DNA of 58,526 bases from an uncultured Veillonella sp. (GTDB lineage Bacteria > Bacillota > Negativicutes > Veillonellales > Veillonellaceae). Position numbers and translations under genes: made by a program. Within the stretch, counting starts at the first letter, position 1. The number at the start of each line of letters is the position of its first letter. The stretch is taken from positions 1-58,526 of the forward strand of contig NZ_CALLVP010000111.1 of NCBI RefSeq assembly GCF_938010505.1, written 5' to 3'. The notes below the pieces were generated by a model. The model worked only from the letters and a program-made list of their open reading frames with translations, was not told where the DNA came from and searched no databases. Shown here one piece after another: positions 44,958 to 54,540 of the stretch.

Positions 44958-45389
44958 TTATAAATGCAACTTTTCTAGCCAATTGTTACGTGCTAACAGT
45001 ACAAGATATCCATCATTCTCTGAATTCTTTGTTACATATACTCTATATGATTCATTTTCATATACATAAAGAGACTTAGTTTGGTTAACTAAAATCCATT
45101 CCCCACTTAAGGGCTTTATTGATTTTATATCTCTATGTAGTGAATCTTTCTTTATACTTATTGATACACCTATAGATAATAGATTTCTTCTGTTCGGATC
45201 ATATACATCTCCATCAATTATATAGTGTTCTCGCGGAAAAGCTGCATTTAAAGCTTGTGTCAGTTCCATTCTAGACTGCTCAACAGTATCATTAAATAAA
45301 AACCTATAGCCTAATCCACAAATTAGCCATACGAAAAAACAGCCTATAAATATGTACCAAACAATAGAATAAATTGTTTTAAATTTCAT
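44958..45389 (-). CDS. Putative immunity protein, membrane-anchored
   Basis: A 143-residue protein with one membrane helix at residues about 8-28 and a polar domain of about 110 residues behind it. It starts 3 nt after the stop of the exoprotein gene and its ribosome-binding site AGAGGA lies within the last codons of that gene, the position and coupling expected for an immunity gene in contact-dependent inhibition loci. A full-length paralogue is at 53481-53912; both end ARNNWLE(K/R)LHL. I know no named family. Protection against the C-terminal toxin domain is inference from position. Confidence 0.7.
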   Translation of the reverse strand: MKFKTIYSIVWYIFIGCFFVWLICGLGYRFLFNDTVEQSRMELTQALNAAFPREHYIIDGDVYDPNRRNLLSIGVSISIKKDSLHRDIKSIKPLSGEWILVNQTKSLYVYENESYRVYVTKNSENDGYLVLLARNNWLEKLHL

Positions 45390-45391
45390 CG

Positions 45392-48300
45392 CTAAATATC
45401 CTCTATGTTACCTATATACCAGATATATCCAGCAGAAGCTGATAACGAAACAGATGGGGAAATAGTCACCTCAGTAACTGCACCGCCACCACTGACACCT
45501 ATAGTTCCACCAACACCACCTCGAGCAGTAATAGTACCAAAGTATCCTGGAATAGATTTAATATAATCTTTATTTTTTATTACTCCAAAACTAACCGCCG
45601 CTGGCACCCCCAAAGATACTCCAGGTCCAGCTGCAAAAGTTCCATAAACATTACCATGTCTATCTATAATATAACCACCTGCAAAAGCTTTTACACCAAA
45701 TGCGACCTCACCTTGAACAGACATATAATCAAATGAATTATCAATTATATGCTTACCTTGACTTCTTAGATATCGTGCTTCATTTATAGCGAACGCCTCT
45801 ATCTCTCGTTTGTGAGTGTTAATAATAGTATCAAGTTTATCTTTTTCAAACATTTCAGGTGTAAAATGATCCATTTTATCATATCCAGAATATTGTTGAT
45901 TTTCATTCCACTTTGTAGCATAAGATGCAGCTGCAGCACCACTATTACTTGATTTTCCACCTACTTTATTAACAACTCCGCCTACGGCAGCACTCAACCA
46001 TTGTGCTACAGCTGGATCATGTTTAGCCACTTTATTAATTTCGCTAATTAGCATCTCATTAGTCATAGTAGCCTTAAATCCGCTACCTGGTGCATTACCC
46101 GCCATACGTGCAGATAACTCGCCAATGATACCATGCGCAATTGACTTAGCGACTTTACCATCCTTAGTCGTTGGTTGCCAATTATGTAATTGTTCAAATG
46201 CATTTTTAGAGAATAGACGAGCTAATTCTTGTCGTTCTTCAATTTTCTTTTTATCGAAAATCTTATCTAATTGATGTAATGTATTTTCTGTATTCGTATT
46301 GATGGTTTTAGTATCAATCTCTTTACCATCTACTGTAAGTATACCATCCGAAATAGCAGAGTGAGTAGTCGAACTTGCTTTACCTTTGGAGCCAACACCT
46401 AGATTTGGAATTAGACCGATATTGTTATAAATCTTATCATAGCCTTTTTTATCGTTGGTCTTCATCTCTTCGAGTTTCTTTTTACTACCATAGTAGTTAT
46501 AGCCAATACCATTGTTGCTATATGTATACTCAGCTTCGTTTTGGATATCTTTCATCTCTAGAGATTTTGTAGTCAGTTTATTCTTAGTTTTCGGAGCGTT
46601 ACTTTTAATTAGAGCACCTTCTAATGTAGTACTGTTACCTACATTAATGTCATAGCCTTCTTCTCCAGCAAGAATACCAGCTTGTTGAGTTACGCTTTTC
46701 CATTTGCTATCGATTCTTCCTACGCTAGCATTTATGCTACCAGTTGGATCCTTGAAATTAGGTTTCGAGGATACAGAGAATCCAGCGGACTTACTATGTT
46801 CTTTAAAGTTATCTACATCTTGCAAACTTTGAATATGTAAATCACGACCTGTATCTACTTCTACTTTTTTACCCGCTACAGTAGAGCCAATAATATTCGT
46901 ATCTCGTTTAGCCTTAAGTTGAGCTAATTTAGCAGCTTTAATTTTTGTTGGCACATAACTTTCTTGATGGGTATCTCCATTTTGTCGTGCCATATGAGCA
47001 CTCGCACTAATATCGAGAAGTCCACCACCAGTTAAACTAATACTCGCGCCTGCACTCCAGCCAGAACTCTTATAGTCATTTTTCACATCTACTGTATTCT
47101 TACCAGCCTCAAGATTAATATCGCTAGCGCTAGCCAAACTAATAGATTGAGCAGATACGCTTTCACCAGTAAGGGTAATACCATTTTTCTTAGTATCACG
47201 AGCCGTTATACGAACATCGCCGTCACTAATAACAGCGCCGCCCTTATAAGTTGCGGTATCTACAGTTTGACCTTGTTTCTGTAATGTGCTACCAATTGAT
47301 ACAGATAAATTAATAGCATTATCAATATTCTTTGGACCTCGTTTAGCTTTGCCATCTACTTTTTCAACTTTACCAGTCACTGCATCTCGTATTTTAGCTC
47401 CATGTAAAGCACTATCTACAGCTTCATATCCATCTTGTAACTGTTTACGAGCTTCATTAAGTTCAAGTGCTGCTAAACGTTTGTCATCACGGCCACCAGC
47501 TTGTTTAATAGTTCGCGTTGCATTCGTTATACTATCAGCTAAAGCGCCACCTAATGCTACTGTTAAACCGGACTTTTTATAGCGAACATCATGTGTCATA
47601 TGCTGCGTATCAGTATTACCATCAAGGGTTACTGCAGCTCCCTCAATCATTGTACCGGTTTTACTCAATACATCAGCACTAGTAAGATGTACCGTATCAT
47701 TAGCCGTAATGTTTACACGGCCCTTTGTACTAGCAATAGTATTACGTACAGTTTTCTCTTCACGATTGGTGTCATCTATATTTCGTTTTTCTGTACCAAT
47801 AGTAAATCCGATACCACTTCCCATTAAACCTGAAGTCTTATGACGATATGTACTCGCCTCTTTTGTTACATTCTTATCCGCACCGAGTTCAACTTTTCCA
47901 TTTGCCGTCACTCGAATGCCTTGTTCACCCATTAGTTTAGCAGATTTCCCCGTCACATCATGACCAGATTTAACCGCAACGTCTTTGCCACTCACAACAG
48001 AACCTGTTACAGCCGTCACTTGTGCTACACCGGTTGCATCCGTACGTTCCCGTTTAACTAAACTCTTCTTCTTGTCCTTATACACATGATTGGCAGTACT
48101 TGTAGCCGCTGCGGTATCAAGTTTTACATTCTTACCTTCCACCTGAGCCTTATCAGCTGCCAAAATTTCACTACCACTAAGTGCTACATCATCATTAGCA
48201 GCCACAGTTACATTGTTACCTTCCACACTGCTGCCTACAGTGGTTACTTCATTAACTAAATCATGTGTTTCTGTAGTCTGAGAATGACCACCACCGGATT

Positions 48301-51124
48301 TTCCTTTGTCATAGCGATGTTCCTCTAATTCATGATTCGCTGTCATAGACTGCATATTTACCTGACGTCCAGCTACTAGAGTAACATCTTTATCGGAAGT
48401 CACTTTACCACCCTGCATAGCAACATCACGACCTGCTGTAACTACAGCATCACCTTTCGCCGTAATTTGACCTTGATCTATAGCGGTTACAATCTCACGG
48501 CGGCTATTGGCACTGTTCCATACAACCTGATTATTGCTAGCTTCATACTTGACGCCGTTATTGATAACATCACGATCCGCCGCCACGACAAGTTTTCCTT
48601 TGTCATCGGTTTGCTTAATCGTACCGCCCTCATTTATCACATCATTCTTAGCATATACAGTTGTACGGTCACGGCCTTCTATCGTGCCTTGTGTATTACG
48701 AACATCGGTATCCGCCACCACTGTTGTTGTGCGACCTTTAATCAGTCCGTTATCATTGTGTATCGTATTGCCATGTACGGTTATCGCATCATCGGCCACT
48801 ATGCTACCGCGATTATGCATCGTACCTACTTGCAAGTTAATTGACTGAGCCTGCATATTCGCAGCCCCCTCAACACGTTGTGTGGTCGGCGCCAAATATA
48901 ATGTTGGTACGAGTAAGGTTTCAGTCTTACCATTCGGCAATACTACCGGTTGGCTAACAAGCATTACCACATCTTCCGTCAATTGCTGTTGCTCCGACTC
49001 AGTTAATCCTTGTCCAAGTACCATGGACTTAGACTTCATTATAGTGAGGCCTGCATCCATCAACTTACGATACTGCTCCTCCTCTGTTAATCCCGCTTGT
49101 AGTCTACTTTTTCCTGTCTGACGTAGAATAGCCTGCATCACCAATTGTTGTTCATAGTAACCATCTCCTAATCGTTTTTGTGTACGCATAGGGTTGAGTT
49201 GTAAACGATTGATGACATAATCAGAGGATAAGAAGCTTCTTCGATTGGTAAAGTTTGGGTCAGTTTCCATCGCATATGTTGTATTCGGATTAGTGGATAA
49301 CTGACTCATAGACGTCAATACCGACGTATCTACCGTAGCACCTGTTGTGCTGTTTGCTATATTGCTACCATAAACAGTTACCGGTATATCTATCGGTTGT
49401 ACTACATCATTATGATACTCCGCCTCACGAATATTTGTGGAATCCCATCCATGATGTTTATGGCGACTATAACCAGTAGCAGTCCCATTCTCACTAATAT
49501 ATTCATTTCCTTTCGGATTAAGCGCTTCATAATGGCCGATTTTACCTGCCAGTGCCCCTGCTGCACTAATTTGACTGGCATCATTAGTCTCAACATCCGC
49601 TTCAATCTGTAAATTACCGCCAGAAATAATACGTCCCGGTTTAGAGGTATCTACTACTTCTTTTACTCGTGTACGATCATATTCATATTTCGTCCAGCTA
49701 TCATGATGCTCTCCATTAATAGACAATTGTAAATTTTCAGAAGAGTGAACTACAACCTTATCTTGTGGAATCGGATCATCGTGCCCATAAATGCGTTCCT
49801 CAGAAAGCTGGTACCGCTTGATACTACCTGCTGGTGCCACTTCATTTTTTACATGCTCAGTAGTCCCTGTGGCAGCTCGTTTCACGGTAACTCCACCATT
49901 TTTATTAGCAATGGATTTGGCAAGAATCACTCCCTGCTGACCAGCCTCGATAGTAGCCGCCACATTAGTCAACGCATCCATCTTGCCGGCTATAGCGCCG
50001 TTATAATCTATCGTCTTTCCTAGTTGTAACACACCCTCAGACTTCAGCACACTACCATTTGTATTTTTTATTGTATTGGTAGACACCGCTAAATTATTAC
50101 GCACGATGAGTACCGGTGCATCTTTCGTAACAGCATTACCGGTTTGTGTGAAAGCATCTGCTGAAATACGTGCCGAATCAGCATAGAATTTAGCCTTACC
50201 GACTTGTGTAAAGCCTTTTGCACTAATGCTTATATCCGGCGCCACCACAGTGCCACTATTTTGTACCTTGCCGGTACTGTCTACAGAAATATGATTTTGT
50301 GCAGAAAGAATCCCTTTATTATTCACGCCAAAACCATCATTGGTTCCTACTAAGTACATGCTATTCGCATACATACCACCGATTTGAGAAACGTCAAGAC
50401 CTACCTGTTCTGAGTTACTGGTCTTCGTAACATTAGTTACCTTACCACTACCATCGACAGATACTGTATTTTTACCGGTTACCACATGGCTTTCATCAGA
50501 CCATACCTTGCCGTTGAGCTGTACCGCTTCAGCCAAAATATCTGTACGAGATGTACGCGATGCATCGAGACCTTGTCCAGATACCTTCACAGTACCTTGC
50601 TTTACATCATATCCAGCAATAGTTCCGTCTGTAATAATAGGGTTTCCTGTTGTCAGAGTAGCCGCACTAGTATTAATAAATGTCCCATTATTAACAGCAA
50701 TCCCATTTGGGTTAGCAATGATAACATATGCCTTACGGCCTGCTACCTCTAAGGCACCATTCATAGCAGTCGCACCCGTTCCAGTTACTTCATTTAAAAT
50801 CGTCTTAGCTGCAGCACCTCTCAAGTTAGGATTCCCCATCACATAGCCAGCTAGTTCTGTAGATACAGGTCTCCTTGAGTTATTTAGAATAACCCCTTTG
50901 TCATCTACATTAAACATATCATATTGATTGTGAGATAACCCATTAGCATTCGGTTTATTAATATTGACAATGGGCGTTCCATTAGGGGCTTCATCCATAG
51001 TTGGACCCATTTTTCCTTGATTCGGTACAATAGATTGTGCCACTGCTAGCGGAATCCACGGTCCAGAATTTGTCACTAATAGGGCTGCACACAATGCGGT
51101 TGCTGTATACTGTTTAATTTTCAT
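45392..51124 (-). CDS. CdiA/FhaB-type two-partner-secretion exoprotein
   Basis: A 1,910-residue secreted exoprotein. Residues 1-30 are a signal peptide ending in AVAQ. The TPS domain that is recognised by the transporter follows (about 31-290), with its two marks NPNL at 98-101 and NPNGI at 138-142. Then come filamentous haemagglutinin repeats (KDVTLVAGRQVNM, NVTVAANDDVALSGSE). Near residue 1700 a small-residue pretoxin-like segment ends YATKWNENQQ. The last 166 residues (1745-1910) form a different, Gly-rich domain ending SASAGYIWYIGNIEDI, the likely toxin. The ATG has AAGGA upstream; an upstream reading adds eight residues without a site. One intact frame, no decay. Confidence 0.9.
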   Translation of the reverse strand: MKIKQYTATALCAALLVTNSGPWIPLAVAQSIVPNQGKMGPTMDEAPNGTPIVNINKPNANGLSHNQYDMFNVDDKGVILNNSRRPVSTELAGYVMGNPNLRGAAAKTILNEVTGTGATAMNGALEVAGRKAYVIIANPNGIAVNNGTFINTSAATLTTGNPIITDGTIAGYDVKQGTVKVSGQGLDASRTSRTDILAEAVQLNGKVWSDESHVVTGKNTVSVDGSGKVTNVTKTSNSEQVGLDVSQIGGMYANSMYLVGTNDGFGVNNKGILSAQNHISVDSTGKVQNSGTVVAPDISISAKGFTQVGKAKFYADSARISADAFTQTGNAVTKDAPVLIVRNNLAVSTNTIKNTNGSVLKSEGVLQLGKTIDYNGAIAGKMDALTNVAATIEAGQQGVILAKSIANKNGGVTVKRAATGTTEHVKNEVAPAGSIKRYQLSEERIYGHDDPIPQDKVVVHSSENLQLSINGEHHDSWTKYEYDRTRVKEVVDTSKPGRIISGGNLQIEADVETNDASQISAAGALAGKIGHYEALNPKGNEYISENGTATGYSRHKHHGWDSTNIREAEYHNDVVQPIDIPVTVYGSNIANSTTGATVDTSVLTSMSQLSTNPNTTYAMETDPNFTNRRSFLSSDYVINRLQLNPMRTQKRLGDGYYEQQLVMQAILRQTGKSRLQAGLTEEEQYRKLMDAGLTIMKSKSMVLGQGLTESEQQQLTEDVVMLVSQPVVLPNGKTETLLVPTLYLAPTTQRVEGAANMQAQSINLQVGTMHNRGSIVADDAITVHGNTIHNDNGLIKGRTTTVVADTDVRNTQGTIEGRDRTTVYAKNDVINEGGTIKQTDDKGKLVVAADRDVINNGVKYEASNNQVVWNSANSRREIVTAIDQGQITAKGDAVVTAGRDVAMQGGKVTSDKDVTLVAGRQVNMQSMTANHELEEHRYDKGKSGGGHSQTTETHDLVNEVTTVGSSVEGNNVTVAANDDVALSGSEILAADKAQVEGKNVKLDTAAATSTANHVYKDKKKSLVKRERTDATGVAQVTAVTGSVVSGKDVAVKSGHDVTGKSAKLMGEQGIRVTANGKVELGADKNVTKEASTYRHKTSGLMGSGIGFTIGTEKRNIDDTNREEKTVRNTIASTKGRVNITANDTVHLTSADVLSKTGTMIEGAAVTLDGNTDTQHMTHDVRYKKSGLTVALGGALADSITNATRTIKQAGGRDDKRLAALELNEARKQLQDGYEAVDSALHGAKIRDAVTGKVEKVDGKAKRGPKNIDNAINLSVSIGSTLQKQGQTVDTATYKGGAVISDGDVRITARDTKKNGITLTGESVSAQSISLASASDINLEAGKNTVDVKNDYKSSGWSAGASISLTGGGLLDISASAHMARQNGDTHQESYVPTKIKAAKLAQLKAKRDTNIIGSTVAGKKVEVDTGRDLHIQSLQDVDNFKEHSKSAGFSVSSKPNFKDPTGSINASVGRIDSKWKSVTQQAGILAGEEGYDINVGNSTTLEGALIKSNAPKTKNKLTTKSLEMKDIQNEAEYTYSNNGIGYNYYGSKKKLEEMKTNDKKGYDKIYNNIGLIPNLGVGSKGKASSTTHSAISDGILTVDGKEIDTKTINTNTENTLHQLDKIFDKKKIEERQELARLFSKNAFEQLHNWQPTTKDGKVAKSIAHGIIGELSARMAGNAPGSGFKATMTNEMLISEINKVAKHDPAVAQWLSAAVGGVVNKVGGKSSNSGAAAASYATKWNENQQYSGYDKMDHFTPEMFEKDKLDTIINTHKREIEAFAINEARYLRSQGKHIIDNSFDYMSVQGEVAFGVKAFAGGYIIDRHGNVYGTFAAGPGVSLGVPAAVSFGVIKNKDYIKSIPGYFGTITARGGVGGTIGVSGGGAVTEVTISPSVSLSASAGYIWYIGNIEDI

Positions 51125-51168
51125 TATTCTTTCCTTATACCCTCTCATTTAATAACACACATTTTTAA

Positions 51169-52866
51169 TTAAAACTGATAACTGGATCTGAAAGCCCATA
51201 CACTTGTATCAGTAGTAAAACCGTCCGGCTTTTTAAGTGGAGTGCCTAATGACACATCATAGCGAAATGCATCACCGATATTCCCACGAACACCGATAAC
51301 CCCACCTACTAAGGTATTACCAATTTGTGTCGCTGTGGACGGCCCCCATACATGACCTATATCTATACCTATATACGGAGTTATTCGTTGTCGTCTAAAT
51401 GGTAAGGCCCATTCATTTTGAATGTAGTAACCGGAGTCACCACGTAATGTTTCTTCCCCACTGAAGCCACGTACGGAATAGCGTCCACCGATACTAAATT
51501 GATCAGTTCCAAACAATCGTTGATTGGTAAACTGACTTCTAAAACGCATCGTATACACACCTTGTTTATGACCTATTCGTACACCGCTTTGAATTTCACC
51601 TTCAAGTCCCGCCATTTTATATAACGTAGTCGGATTATCTGCCAATCCTTCCCAACTACGTACTGTAGCACCTAGGCCTCGTATGCCTTGACGATAAAAG
51701 AGATATACATCAGACATAGTATTCCCACTATACTGACGATGGGATAATCCTAGTTCCAATGCTGTGGTATGTTGCTCTTGTACACCAATTTCTATATCAT
51801 CAATGTAACTATGGCGTGTTTTATGAATCACCTTAGCGACAGCAGCGGTCTTGGAGCGACTCGTCCGATTCAAAACCTGCTCTACAGAAAACTCAATCCC
51901 CCGAGTATTCCCAGAAGAACGGAATGCTTCTGGCATAAATACCAATTGATGATAACTATATTGATAGGTGGATAAGCGATACATTCGATTCCCATCAGGT
52001 ACGGCATAATTTATGGCATACTGCTTTGATCCATGTCCATCACCATGATGACCAATATCCTTCGTTATACTAGCCGATAAAGTATCATTAAGCCCTGCCA
52101 ACTGACTAAATGATACATACATAGTGCCTTGGTATTTCCCTGTCGATTCGTAACCCGCATTGTCTAAAATCAACGACCCATGTACAAATCCTTTTTGTTC
52201 TACCGTTAGTTTCACAATAGAGTGAAGTGGCTTTGTACCTGGCTCGATGCTAAGCTTTACATCTTGTCCCGGTACATTTCGCATCTGGTCTATACCTTGC
52301 TCTAATGCTTGTCTACGCAGTACATATCCGGGACGAACAGGAAACGCACTTCGCCAATTCGTGCGAGCTTTTGGATTCGTGAGAACAATATCTTCCACAT
52401 AGCCCGGTAAAATTTCAAAAGTGAGTGTACCAGATTGTAAATCCTGATTCGGAACTATCACTTGACTCGTTACATATCCATCGGCAAGAATTTGCTCTTG
52501 TAATTGCTTTTGCAGTACAACAATCCCCTCTGCCCCAATATTGTTATGATTATATATTTTCAGTCGGTTCCTATACTTCTTAAAGACCGGTTCTGATGAC
52601 GTAATCACAATCTGGTCAATTGGAAATGACACTGCTTCTTGTGGCAATGCATCCATAGGTGCGCCATTTAAATTGTCATAACTTGATTCTGAACGCGACA
52701 AAGCGGCCCTTGCCATCGGTGCCTCCGCGCGTTGACGCAAAGAAGCATCGGCTCGAGCCGCTTCTTGTTGTATAAATGAGGAAGGTACATCCGCTGCCAA
52801 AGTTGTCGTTGCACACATAACGCCAACTAAGCCCACACAACCGGCAGCGATTGATACTACTTTCAT
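51169..52866 (-). CDS. CdiB/FhaC-type outer-membrane transporter
   Basis: A 565-residue TpsB (ShlB/FhaC/HecB) protein that exports its partner across the outer membrane. Residues 1-25 are a signal peptide; an N-terminal helical linker follows, then POTRA domains from about residue 81 (FPIDQIVIT to LPGYVEDI at 160, and a second to about 224) and a 16-strand barrel. The conserved loop motif VRGF is at 465-468 and the C-terminus is an aromatic SSYQF. It is the first gene of the operon, 44 nt before the exoprotein gene, with its own good promoter. Confidence 0.93.
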   Translation of the reverse strand: MKVVSIAAGCVGLVGVMCATTTLAADVPSSFIQQEAARADASLRQRAEAPMARAALSRSESSYDNLNGAPMDALPQEAVSFPIDQIVITSSEPVFKKYRNRLKIYNHNNIGAEGIVVLQKQLQEQILADGYVTSQVIVPNQDLQSGTLTFEILPGYVEDIVLTNPKARTNWRSAFPVRPGYVLRRQALEQGIDQMRNVPGQDVKLSIEPGTKPLHSIVKLTVEQKGFVHGSLILDNAGYESTGKYQGTMYVSFSQLAGLNDTLSASITKDIGHHGDGHGSKQYAINYAVPDGNRMYRLSTYQYSYHQLVFMPEAFRSSGNTRGIEFSVEQVLNRTSRSKTAAVAKVIHKTRHSYIDDIEIGVQEQHTTALELGLSHRQYSGNTMSDVYLFYRQGIRGLGATVRSWEGLADNPTTLYKMAGLEGEIQSGVRIGHKQGVYTMRFRSQFTNQRLFGTDQFSIGGRYSVRGFSGEETLRGDSGYYIQNEWALPFRRQRITPYIGIDIGHVWGPSTATQIGNTLVGGVIGVRGNIGDAFRYDVSLGTPLKKPDGFTTDTSVWAFRSSYQF

Positions 52867-52917
52867 AATTCTCTCTCCTATATATTACTTTTAAATAATT
52901 ATTAACTTATTAGTTCG

Positions 52918-52946
52918 TTTATATCTCTCAGAAAACATAAAATCAA
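52918..52946 (-). promoter_or_regulatory. Promoter of the cdiBA operon
   Basis: On the minus strand TTGATT (52941-52946) and TATAAA (52918-52923) are separated by 17 nt, 52 nt upstream of the transporter start. TAGGAGAGAG is the ribosome-binding site. Confidence 0.75.
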
Positions 52947-52977
52947 TATTTTATGTATATATATGTTTTATAGAACA

Positions 52978-53006
52978 AAAGAGAGTTGATTCATACAACT
53001 CTCTTT
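52978..53006 (-). terminator. Terminator between the upstream array and cdiB
   Basis: A perfect 11-bp stem AAAGAGAGTTG/CAACTCTCTTT with a 7-nt loop and TGTTCTAT after it on the minus strand. It separates the orphan-immunity array from the cdiBA transcript. Confidence 0.8.
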
Positions 53007-53067
53007 CACTAATCAATCAAAATATACTTAATTTTAGTTATATTCAGTTTCATATTGCAATTTAAGA

Positions 53068-53457
53068 TTATTTAAAATTATCAGTTATCACATTAAAAAG
53101 AATCATAAGCATAAAAATAACTATTATAGGTATTACAGAATAAAAATCTCTTTTTGCTTTTTTCAATAGAATAGGCATTTTCTCTAAAGTAAGTGAAGAG
53201 TCAGACTTAATGGCCAAAATTCTCAACCACAATTCTAATACCCAACTCAATATGCCTATAACAGCTAAAAGATGAATTAAATTAGCACCATCATAAGGAA
53301 TATTAATGATTATAAAAACCAGACAGCCTATTCCTATTTCCGTATATAACATAGATTTAGAACGTTTAACTTGTTCCTTGTCTAATACAAAATAAGGATT
53401 CCTAATAAAATATAGACAATATATACATAATAAAAATAATGAAAGACCAATCTTCAT
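53068..53457 (-). CDS. Four-helix membrane protein, paralogue of 57968-58348
   Basis: A 129-residue protein with about four membrane helices (near 2-22, 37-55, 62-82 and 106-126). It shares with the 126-residue gene at the window end the pattern YFIRNPYF or YFIKNPYF, a KRSKS motif, ELWLRILAIKSD or EMWLRVPAIESD, and KKAKRDFYS or KKAKKDFYS. GGAG lies 7 nt before the chosen ATG; an upstream ATG overlaps that site. No known family; its place in the array suggests immunity or accessory function. Confidence 0.62.
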   Translation of the reverse strand: MKIGLSLFLLCIYCLYFIRNPYFVLDKEQVKRSKSMLYTEIGIGCLVFIIINIPYDGANLIHLLAVIGILSWVLELWLRILAIKSDSSLTLEKMPILLKKAKRDFYSVIPIIVIFMLMILFNVITDNFK

Positions 53458-53480
53458 ATATAGCTCCATTTAAAATAAAA

Positions 53481-53912
53481 TTATAAATGCAATCTTTCTA
53501 ACCAATTATTACGTGCTAAAACTACAATATATCCATCATTCCTTGGATCCTCTAATACATATACTCTATACGATTCATTTTCATATACATAACGAGTTTT
53601 AGCTTGGTCAATTAACTCCCAATTCCCACTTATAGGTTTTATTGATTCTATATCTTTATGTAATGAATCTTTCCTTATATTTCTTGCCATACCTTTTGAG
53701 AAAAGAGTTCTTCTGTTCGACTCATATACTTCGCTAGCATTCAAATATTGTTCTCGAGGAAAATATGCATTTAAAGCTTGTATCAATTCTACTCTAGACT
53801 GCTCAACTTTATCATTATAGAAGAAATTGTAGCATAATCCACAAATTAGCCATACAAAAGAGCAGCCTAAAAATAAGTACCAAAAAACAGAATAAATTGT
53901 TTTAAATTTCAT
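53481..53912 (-). CDS. Orphan paralogue of the putative immunity protein
   Basis: A 143-residue protein, same length and architecture as the protein directly behind the exoprotein gene (44958-45389): membrane helix at residues 8-28, SRVELIQALNAYFPRE, KDSLHKDIESIKP, YVYENESYRVYV and ARNNWLERLHL. AGAGGG lies 10 nt upstream of the ATG. A short coding fragment overlaps its start, as a toxin gene end would. It is probably the immunity gene of a displaced toxin domain. Confidence 0.68.
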   Translation of the reverse strand: MKFKTIYSVFWYLFLGCSFVWLICGLCYNFFYNDKVEQSRVELIQALNAYFPREQYLNASEVYESNRRTLFSKGMARNIRKDSLHKDIESIKPISGNWELIDQAKTRYVYENESYRVYVLEDPRNDGYIVVLARNNWLERLHL

Positions 53913-54036
53913 CACTAATTTTCCCTCTTATCTCATCAATATCACTAATATCAGAGTCAACTCTATTAGTTAACTCTTTGTAGTATAGTTTGCCACCCAT
54001 CGATTCCGAATACCTAATGAACAGGTCCGTAAAAGC
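53902..54036 (-). pseudogene. Coding fragment ahead of the orphan immunity gene
   Basis: An open frame of 44 codons without own start (FTDLFIRYSESMGGKLYYKE, then SDISDIDEIRGKISDEI) runs into and overlaps the start of the immunity paralogue, ending at its third codon. It begins where the duplicated block upstream ends. It could be the last piece of an old toxin C-terminal domain. Short length makes chance possible. Confidence 0.35.
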
Positions 54037-54042
54037 TTATCT

Positions 54043-54540
54043 AATCAATTTCATCAACGAACTTTAAATCATTTATCTCCATAAGTTAGCTCTAAAGATA
54101 CTTCACCATTAGCTGTTAATATAAATATTAATCCAGAGAACGGATTTTGATTATAGAATTTAAAAGTATCAATCATCGCTAAAACTTCATTCTTTAAATC
54201 ATACATAACCTCCGAAATAATAGCCGGCTCTTCATCATTATTTTCTACATACTTTATAATACATGAATCATCTTCAGTTTTATAAACCAAAAGCTCTACA
54301 GAAGGATTATCAACATTCATATCAAAATATAATTTAGCACGATACCAATTTAGAGGCGTTAACTTGTATATACTTTTGGCCACTTTATTATAATGTTTTT
54401 CAAGTTCCGATTCTAAGCTTTTATGCTTTAACTTAAATGCCTTATCAATGGCAGTATAATTTTTTGCTAATACACGAGACTCCATATCTTCCAATAATAA
54501 AATACCTCGTGGACCTTTTAGCATTTCTTTATATACATCC
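54043..54540. repeat. 498-bp exact duplicate, copy A
   Basis: Identical by eye over 498 bp to 57014-57511, same orientation. It covers the 3' half of the 295-residue gene and the start of the intergenic region. The similarity drops sharply at the right end, inside both genes. Confidence 0.9.

Noticed and set aside
46375..50846. Plus-strand open frames inside the exoprotein gene
   Set aside because: They are shadows of the repetitive exoprotein sequence, with no start signals and no recognisable protein features.
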